Assembly: GCA_022769845.1 (NCBI GenBank)
Contig: JALEIO010000048.1
Span: forward strand, 1-7,934
DNA: 7,934 nucleotides
Reading direction: 5' to 3'
From: Oscillospiraceae bacterium
GTDB taxonomy: Bacteria; Bacillota; Clostridia; UMGS1810
The notes under the pieces are model-generated. The model did no database searches and had not been told where the DNA came from. It saw only the letters and a program-made list of their open reading frames with translations. This document shows, piece after piece, positions 5,470-7,934 of the stretch. The translations under genes were made by a program, and so were the position numbers. Positions within the stretch are counted from its first letter, which is position 1, and each line of letters starts with the position of its first letter.

Positions 5470-6327
5470 ATGAATATACAATGGTTCCCGGGGCATATGA
5501 CCAAAACTATGCGCCTTATCAAGGAAAATATAAAATCGGTGGATATTGTGATTGAAATTTTGGACGCACGAATACCAAAAAGCAGCAAAAACCCCGAAAT
5601 TGACGCGATTATAGGCGACAAAAAACGTTTGGTGGTTTTGAACAAATCGGATATTGCCGACAAAGCCGAAACCGAAAAATGGATAAAGCATTTTGAAAAA
5701 AACGGCATTTGCGCCATTGCGGTAAGCTCAACGCAAGGCAAGAGCCTCAACATAATTTTGGACAAATGCAAAAGCATTTTATCAGACAAAATTGAGGCTT
5801 GGAAAAAACGCGGAATTGTAAACCGCAGGCTTAAAATTATGGTTGTCGGAGTGCCGAACGTCGGAAAATCGTCGTTTATTAACAAGCTTGCAAACAAAAA
5901 AAGCGCAAAAACCGGCGATAAACCCGGCGTAACCCGAGGCAAGCAATGGATCAGCCTTTCAAGCGGTTTTGAGCTTTTGGATACACCGGGCGTTTTATGG
6001 CCAAAATTTGACGACCAAACAGTCGGTATGCGCCTTGCGTTTACGGGAGCGGTGAAGGATGAAATTATAGATACCGAAGTTTTGGGTATGCGGCTTTTGG
6101 AATTTTTGAAAGAAAACTATCCCAATACGCTTGCCGAGCGTTACAAAATGACAGATTTTGAAACTCTTGACGGCTTCGGAATGCTTGAGCAGTTGGGCAG
6201 AAAACGGGGATTTGTGGTATCGGGCGGCGAAATTGACACACTTCGCGCGGCAAACGTACTTTTGGACGAATTTCGCGCGGCAAAGCTGGGCAAAATTACA
6301 TTGGACAGGGCGGTAGAAGAAGTATGA
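5470..6327 (+). CDS. rbgA: Ribosome biogenesis GTPase RbgA (YlqF)
   Basis: A circularly permuted GTPase needed for late assembly of the 50S subunit in Gram-positive bacteria. The permuted motif order is visible: G4 NKSD (58-61), G5 around VSS (85-87), G1/P-loop GVPNVGKSS (127-135), G2 Thr155 in PGVTRG, and G3 DTPG (171-174). The N-terminus NIQWFPGHM carries His9, known in B. subtilis RbgA to be required for GTP hydrolysis. The C-terminal 100 residues fit the helical rRNA-binding domain. At 285 residues it is full length. The ATG has AGGAG 6 bases upstream and lies behind a perfect promoter. Its last codons overlap rnhB by 4 bases (ATGA). The order rbgA-rnhB is common in Firmicutes; the usual upstream partners rplS and lepB are absent here, consistent with the gene having its own promoter. 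Confidence 0.96.
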   Translation: MNIQWFPGHMTKTMRLIKENIKSVDIVIEILDARIPKSSKNPEIDAIIGDKKRLVVLNKSDIADKAETEKWIKHFEKNGICAIAVSSTQGKSLNIILDKCKSILSDKIEAWKKRGIVNRRLKIMVVGVPNVGKSSFINKLANKKSAKTGDKPGVTRGKQWISLSSGFELLDTPGVLWPKFDDQTVGMRLAFTGAVKDEIIDTEVLGMRLLEFLKENYPNTLAERYKMTDFETLDGFGMLEQLGRKRGFVVSGGEIDTLRAANVLLDEFRAAKLGKITLDRAVEEV

Positions 6328-6944
6328 CGGCAAAAATTCTGACGGAATTTGACAATCTTGAATATGAAAAAAAATATTGGGAAAACGGATTTGTTTACGT
6401 TGCCGGTGCGGACGAGGCAGGCAGAGGACCGCTCGCAGGCCCCGTTTATGCGGCGGCGGTAATTTTTCCTCAAAACATTCAAATAGAAGGTCTTACCGAC
6501 TCAAAAAAGCTTTCGGAAAAAAAGCGCGATTATTATTTTGACGTTATCAAAGAAAAAGCGGTTGCGTTTTCCATTGCGTCTGTTGACGAAAAGGTGATTG
6601 ACGAAATTAACATTTTGAACGCCGCGCATTTGGCGTTTAAAAAGGCAATAGACGCTCTTAACCCCGCGCCCGAAATTGCGCTTATTGACGGCAACAGTAT
6701 GAAAAATCTTTCCTGCCCGTTTGAGCTTATTGTAAAGGGCGACCAAAAAAGCCTGACCATTGCGGCGGCGTCGGTTCTGGCAAAGGTTTCGAGGGATAGA
6801 TTTATGGACAAAATTGACAAAGAATACCCTCAATATCAATTTTCAAAGCACAAGGGCTACGGCACAAAGCTGCACTACGAAATGCTTGCAAAATACGGTG
6901 CCTGTCCGTATCACAGACAGAGCTTCAGGCTTTTTAAAAATTGA
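6324..6944 (+). CDS. rnhB: Ribonuclease HII
   Basis: Cleaves the RNA strand of RNA-DNA hybrids and 5' of single ribonucleotides in DNA, starting ribonucleotide excision repair. At 206 residues it has the usual length. Conserved blocks: GADEAGRGPLAGPV (28-41) with catalytic Asp30 and Glu31 and the GRG substrate motif (33-35); LTDSKKLSEKKR (57-68); INILNAAHLAF (95-105); IDGN (121-124) with Asp122; KGDQKSLTIAAASVLAKVSRD (138-158) with Asp140; and the C-terminal YGTKLHYEML and HRQSF. The four carboxylates of the DEDD active site are all present. The GRG motif and these blocks separate it from RNase HIII. The ATG overlaps the rbgA stop by 4 bases, implying translational coupling. The next gene begins 18 bases after its stop. 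Confidence 0.97.
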   Translation: MTAKILTEFDNLEYEKKYWENGFVYVAGADEAGRGPLAGPVYAAAVIFPQNIQIEGLTDSKKLSEKKRDYYFDVIKEKAVAFSIASVDEKVIDEINILNAAHLAFKKAIDALNPAPEIALIDGNSMKNLSCPFELIVKGDQKSLTIAAASVLAKVSRDRFMDKIDKEYPQYQFSKHKGYGTKLHYEMLAKYGACPYHRQSFRLFKN

Positions 6945-6947
6945 TTT

Positions 6948-6955
6948 AAGAAGGG
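6948..6955 (+). promoter_or_regulatory. Ribosome binding site of the yraN-family gene (supports a TTG start)
   Basis: AAGAAGGG lies 7 bases before TTG at 6963. The reading frame contains no ATG or GTG early enough to keep the conserved N-terminal GxxGE motif, so the TTG is the only reasonable start. Confidence 0.65.
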
Positions 6956-6962
6956 CTTTAAA

Positions 6963-7364
6963 TTGAACAAAATTAACAATTTAGATAAATCGGACAAAAA
7001 GGCGCTCGGCAAATTCGGCGAGGAGGCGGCGGCAAAATTTTTGTCGCGAAGATTTTACAAAATAATAGCGCAAAATTTCAGAAAACGCTCGTTTGAGATT
7101 GATATAATCGCGCAAAAAGGCAAAATTTTATGCTTTATTGAGGTAAAAACGCGCTCAAGCGACAAATTCGGCACTCCGAAGGAGGCTGTCGATTTTAAAA
7201 AACAGCAGAAAATCATTCTCGGCGCACAGGAATATCTTTTGCAAAACGATTGGGACGGCGAAATCCGTTTTGACGTTGCGGAGGTTTACGCGCATAAAAA
7301 AAACGAAAAATTTTATGTTGACAAAATCAACTATATCAAAAACGCGTTTGACAATTCATTTTAA
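6963..7364 (+). CDS. YraN/UPF0102-family nuclease-like protein
   Basis: A small protein (133 residues) of a widespread family with a predicted PD-(D/E)xK nuclease fold; its cellular role is not settled. Family features: GKFGEEAAAKFL (16-27), QNFRKRSFEIDIIAQKG (37-53), CFIEVKTRSS (57-66), FGTPKEAV (69-76) and KQQKIILGAQEYL (80-92). The likely metal-site residues Glu45, Asp47, Glu60 and Lys62 are present. Most members have Gly-Glu-(Ile/Leu)-Asp; here Phe44 stands where that glycine is expected. The gene starts with TTG. It sits in the rbgA-rnhB-yraN order frequent in Clostridia, downstream of a nuclease that acts on nucleic-acid hybrids. That hints at, but does not prove, a part in DNA processing. 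Confidence 0.88.
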   Translation: MNKINNLDKSDKKALGKFGEEAAAKFLSRRFYKIIAQNFRKRSFEIDIIAQKGKILCFIEVKTRSSDKFGTPKEAVDFKKQQKIILGAQEYLLQNDWDGEIRFDVAEVYAHKKNEKFYVDKINYIKNAFDNSF

Positions 7365-7385
7365 TTTTGAAAGAGTGATATTATT

Positions 7386-7934
7386 ATGGAATATGAAATT
7401 TTTGACGCGCACTGCGATACGGCGTTAAAGCTTTATTTCGACAGCAAAAGCCTTTATGACAACGATTGTATGGTGAGTGCAAAAAAATGCGAAAATTATA
7501 AAAAGGCAACCTACACAATGGCGATTTTCAACCAAGGAAATTTAAAAACCGCCGATATTTTTGCAATTATTGAAAAAATTAAAAGCGAAACAGAAAAGAT
7601 AAAAAACGGCAGCTTTAACACCATAATTTCAATCGAAGGCTTGGGCAATACAAAAGATTTAAAGCTTTGCGATATTGAAAAATTTGCCGCAGCGGGCGTA
7701 AAAATTATGAGTCTTACCTGGAATGACGACACGCCTTTGTGCGGCGGTGTGGGATATCCGAACGGCGGCGCGGACGAAAACAAAAGGGGTCTTACGCCGC
7801 TCGGAAAAAAATATCTTTCCGAAATGCAAAAATTCGGGATTATTCTTGATACTTCGCATATCAGCGATGCCGGATTTTATGATGTTCTTGAAAGCTTTGA
7901 CGGGCGCGTGTGCGCAACCCATTCAAACGCGCGT
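7386..7934 (+). CDS. Peptidase family M19 (membrane/renal dipeptidase-like), 3' truncated by the window
   Basis: A metal-dependent dipeptidase of the amidohydrolase fold. The first 183 residues are visible; the frame is open at the right edge and family members usually exceed 300 residues, so a large part is missing. Zinc-site features: HCD (His9, Asp11) in DAHCDT, and bridging Glu84 in SIEGLG. Further along are SLTWN (109-113), the GLTPLGKKYLSEMQKFGI block (135-152) and LDTSH (154-158). THSNAR (178-183) supplies His179 and the edge-proximal Arg. There is no signal peptide or membrane segment, so the enzyme is probably cytosolic despite the family name. The start is ATG, 21 bases after the preceding stop, with only a weak purine-rich site (AAAGAG). 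It is probably the fourth gene of the rbgA transcript. The substrate cannot be read from the sequence. Confidence 0.9.
   Translation, partial: MEYEIFDAHCDTALKLYFDSKSLYDNDCMVSAKKCENYKKATYTMAIFNQGNLKTADIFAIIEKIKSETEKIKNGSFNTIISIEGLGNTKDLKLCDIEKFAAAGVKIMSLTWNDDTPLCGGVGYPNGGADENKRGLTPLGKKYLSEMQKFGIILDTSHISDAGFYDVLESFDGRVCATHSNAR

Noticed and set aside
6141..6482. Minus-strand open frame across the rbgA-rnhB junction (113 residues)
   Set aside because: It is antisense to two recognisable, translationally coupled genes and carries no recognisable domain.
7511..7922. Minus-strand open frames at the right edge
   Set aside because: The plus strand here encodes a continuous M19 dipeptidase with its metal ligands in place, so the antisense frames are shadows.

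Overview
The window looks like a chromosomal segment of a low-to-moderate GC Gram-positive bacterium, most likely a member of the Clostridia. The protein sequences (ThyA, DHFR and galactokinase of the clostridial type, RbgA followed by RnhB and YraN), strong AAGGAGG-type ribosome sites, consensus sigma-A promoters and several TTG start codons all point that way. This is inference from recognised motifs; no search was run.

Layout. Bases 2-757 (+) hold the C-terminal part of a membrane protein that begins outside the window. Bases 758-1126 are a gene-free, hairpin-rich region between two converging transcription units. It holds two head-to-tail copies of a roughly 114-bp structured repeat (792-1019) and two terminator-like hairpins. 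Bases 1127-5271 (-) are a tightly packed five-gene unit, read from right to left: galT, galK, rdgB, thyA, folA. Bases 5272-5469 are a divergent promoter region with one near-perfect and one perfect sigma-A promoter. Bases 5470-7934 (+) hold rbgA, rnhB, a yraN-family gene and the 5' part of an M19-family dipeptidase gene that runs off the right edge.

How the genes work together. GalK and GalT carry out the central steps of the Leloir pathway, taking galactose to galactose-1-phosphate and exchanging it with UDP-glucose. No galE or mutarotase is present here. The same transcript then encodes a house-cleaning nucleotide pyrophosphatase (RdgB) and the thymidylate pair: ThyA makes dTMP and oxidises methylene-tetrahydrofolate to dihydrofolate, which FolA reduces back. 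The rightward unit joins 50S ribosome assembly (RbgA), removal of RNA from RNA-DNA hybrids (RNase HII), a nuclease-like protein of unknown role (YraN) and a dipeptidase.

I see no phage, transposase, CRISPR, toxin-antitoxin or defence genes and no convincing new system. The most interesting element is the tandem intergenic repeat, whose two copies differ by compensatory changes that preserve the predicted stems. The mixed galactose/nucleotide operon and a few residue-level deviations in recognised families are lesser points.
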